Origin: Sporopachydermia quercuum
Lineage: Eukaryota; Ascomycota; Sporopachydermiomycetes; Sporopachydermiales; Sporopachydermiaceae
Length of the DNA stretch: 64,000 nt
Reading direction: 5' to 3'
Assembly: GCA_001599295.1 (NCBI GenBank)
Contig: BCGN01000009.1
Location: forward strand, 124,001-188,000
A model generated the notes under the pieces. The model worked only from the letters and a program-made list of their open reading frames with translations. It did not search any database and was not told the DNA's origin. The number at the start of each line of letters is the position of its first letter. The first letter of the stretch is position 1. This document shows positions 63,772 to 64,000 of this stretch, in pieces. The position numbers and the translations under genes were made by a program.

Positions 63772-64000
63772 TCATGCTTTGGCATCTGGCACTTCATCAG
63801 TACCAAAGTAATAGTGAATCACATCTAGCACTTTATTGAAATACCGCAGTGATAAAACAACAACTATCAAGTAAATAATAATAAAACTATCGATTCTCTT
63901 GCTCTGACTTTCTGTTAGATTCAATCCGTCCTTATTCTCTGTATCTTTATCTTTTTCTGCTTTTGATGTATCTACTTCGACCGTAGCAGCAGGGCCAGCA
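63772..64000 (-). CDS. Partial gene, C-terminal 75 residues with a membrane segment
   Basis: A minus-strand frame enters from the right edge and ends at TGA (63772-63774). The visible part begins with a charged Lys/Asp/Glu stretch (TSKAEKDKDTENKDG), followed by a ~20-residue hydrophobic segment (SFIIIYLIVVVLSLRYF) and a short polar tail ending DEVPDAKA. This arrangement suits a C-terminal membrane span. I cannot identify the protein. The gene continues beyond 64000. Confidence 0.6.
   Translation of the reverse strand, partial: AGPAATVEVDTSKAEKDKDTENKDGLNLTESQSKRIDSFIIIYLIVVVLSLRYFNKVLDVIHYYFGTDEVPDAKA

Overview
The window is nuclear DNA from an ascomycete budding yeast (Saccharomycotina). 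It is AT-rich and has isolated single-base Ns throughout, which suggests a heterozygous or lightly corrected assembly. The spliceosomal introns have GTATGT or GTAAGT donors, mostly perfect TACTAAC branch sites, and close acceptors. In-frame CTG codons fall where Rsp5, Pmc1 and ABC transporters have leucine, so CTG reads as Leu and this is not a CTG-Ser yeast. The species cannot be named from the sequence.

Layout. 1-7 kb: RSP5 (HECT ubiquitin ligase), an unrecognised 145-residue gene and an Ecl1-type zinc protein. 7-12 kb: a long gene-poor stretch with two doubtful ORFs. 12-19 kb: a full-size ABCB transporter, tRNA-Ala(AGC), a tandem ~272 bp duplication, an intron-containing tRNA-Arg(ACG), and SEN34, a subunit of the endonuclease that removes tRNA introns. 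22-32 kb: PMC1 (vacuolar Ca2+ pump), RFA1 (RPA large subunit) and RPN14 (proteasome base chaperone, four exons). 32-35 kb: a large Myb/SANT-like protein. After a 4 kb gap come RPC40 (three exons), a four-exon DUF1746 membrane protein, UTP22, MDM38, a Cwf19 homologue (two exons), a U1-type zinc-finger protein (two exons), TIM44 and ULP2. The right edge cuts a gene on the minus strand that ends in a membrane segment.

How the genes relate. Most are conserved housekeeping genes: ubiquitin/SUMO/proteasome (RSP5, ULP2, RPN14), rRNA and Pol I/III (UTP22, RPC40), RNA splicing (SEN34, the Cwf19 homologue, the zinc-finger protein), mitochondrial inner membrane (MDM38, TIM44) and replication (RFA1). There is no sign of a biosynthetic cluster or an intact mobile element.

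The strongest observations are the five genes whose full proteins appear only after splicing (RPN14, RPC40, the DUF1746 gene, Cwf19, the zinc-finger gene). Also notable are the interleaving of two S. cerevisiae gene pairs (SEN34-RFA1 and PMC1-RPN14), a ~150-residue insertion inside the ULP2 catalytic domain, an intron in tRNA-Arg(ACG), a perfect 13-bp inverted repeat between PMC1 and RFA1, and a small compositional island with hairpins upstream of TIM44.
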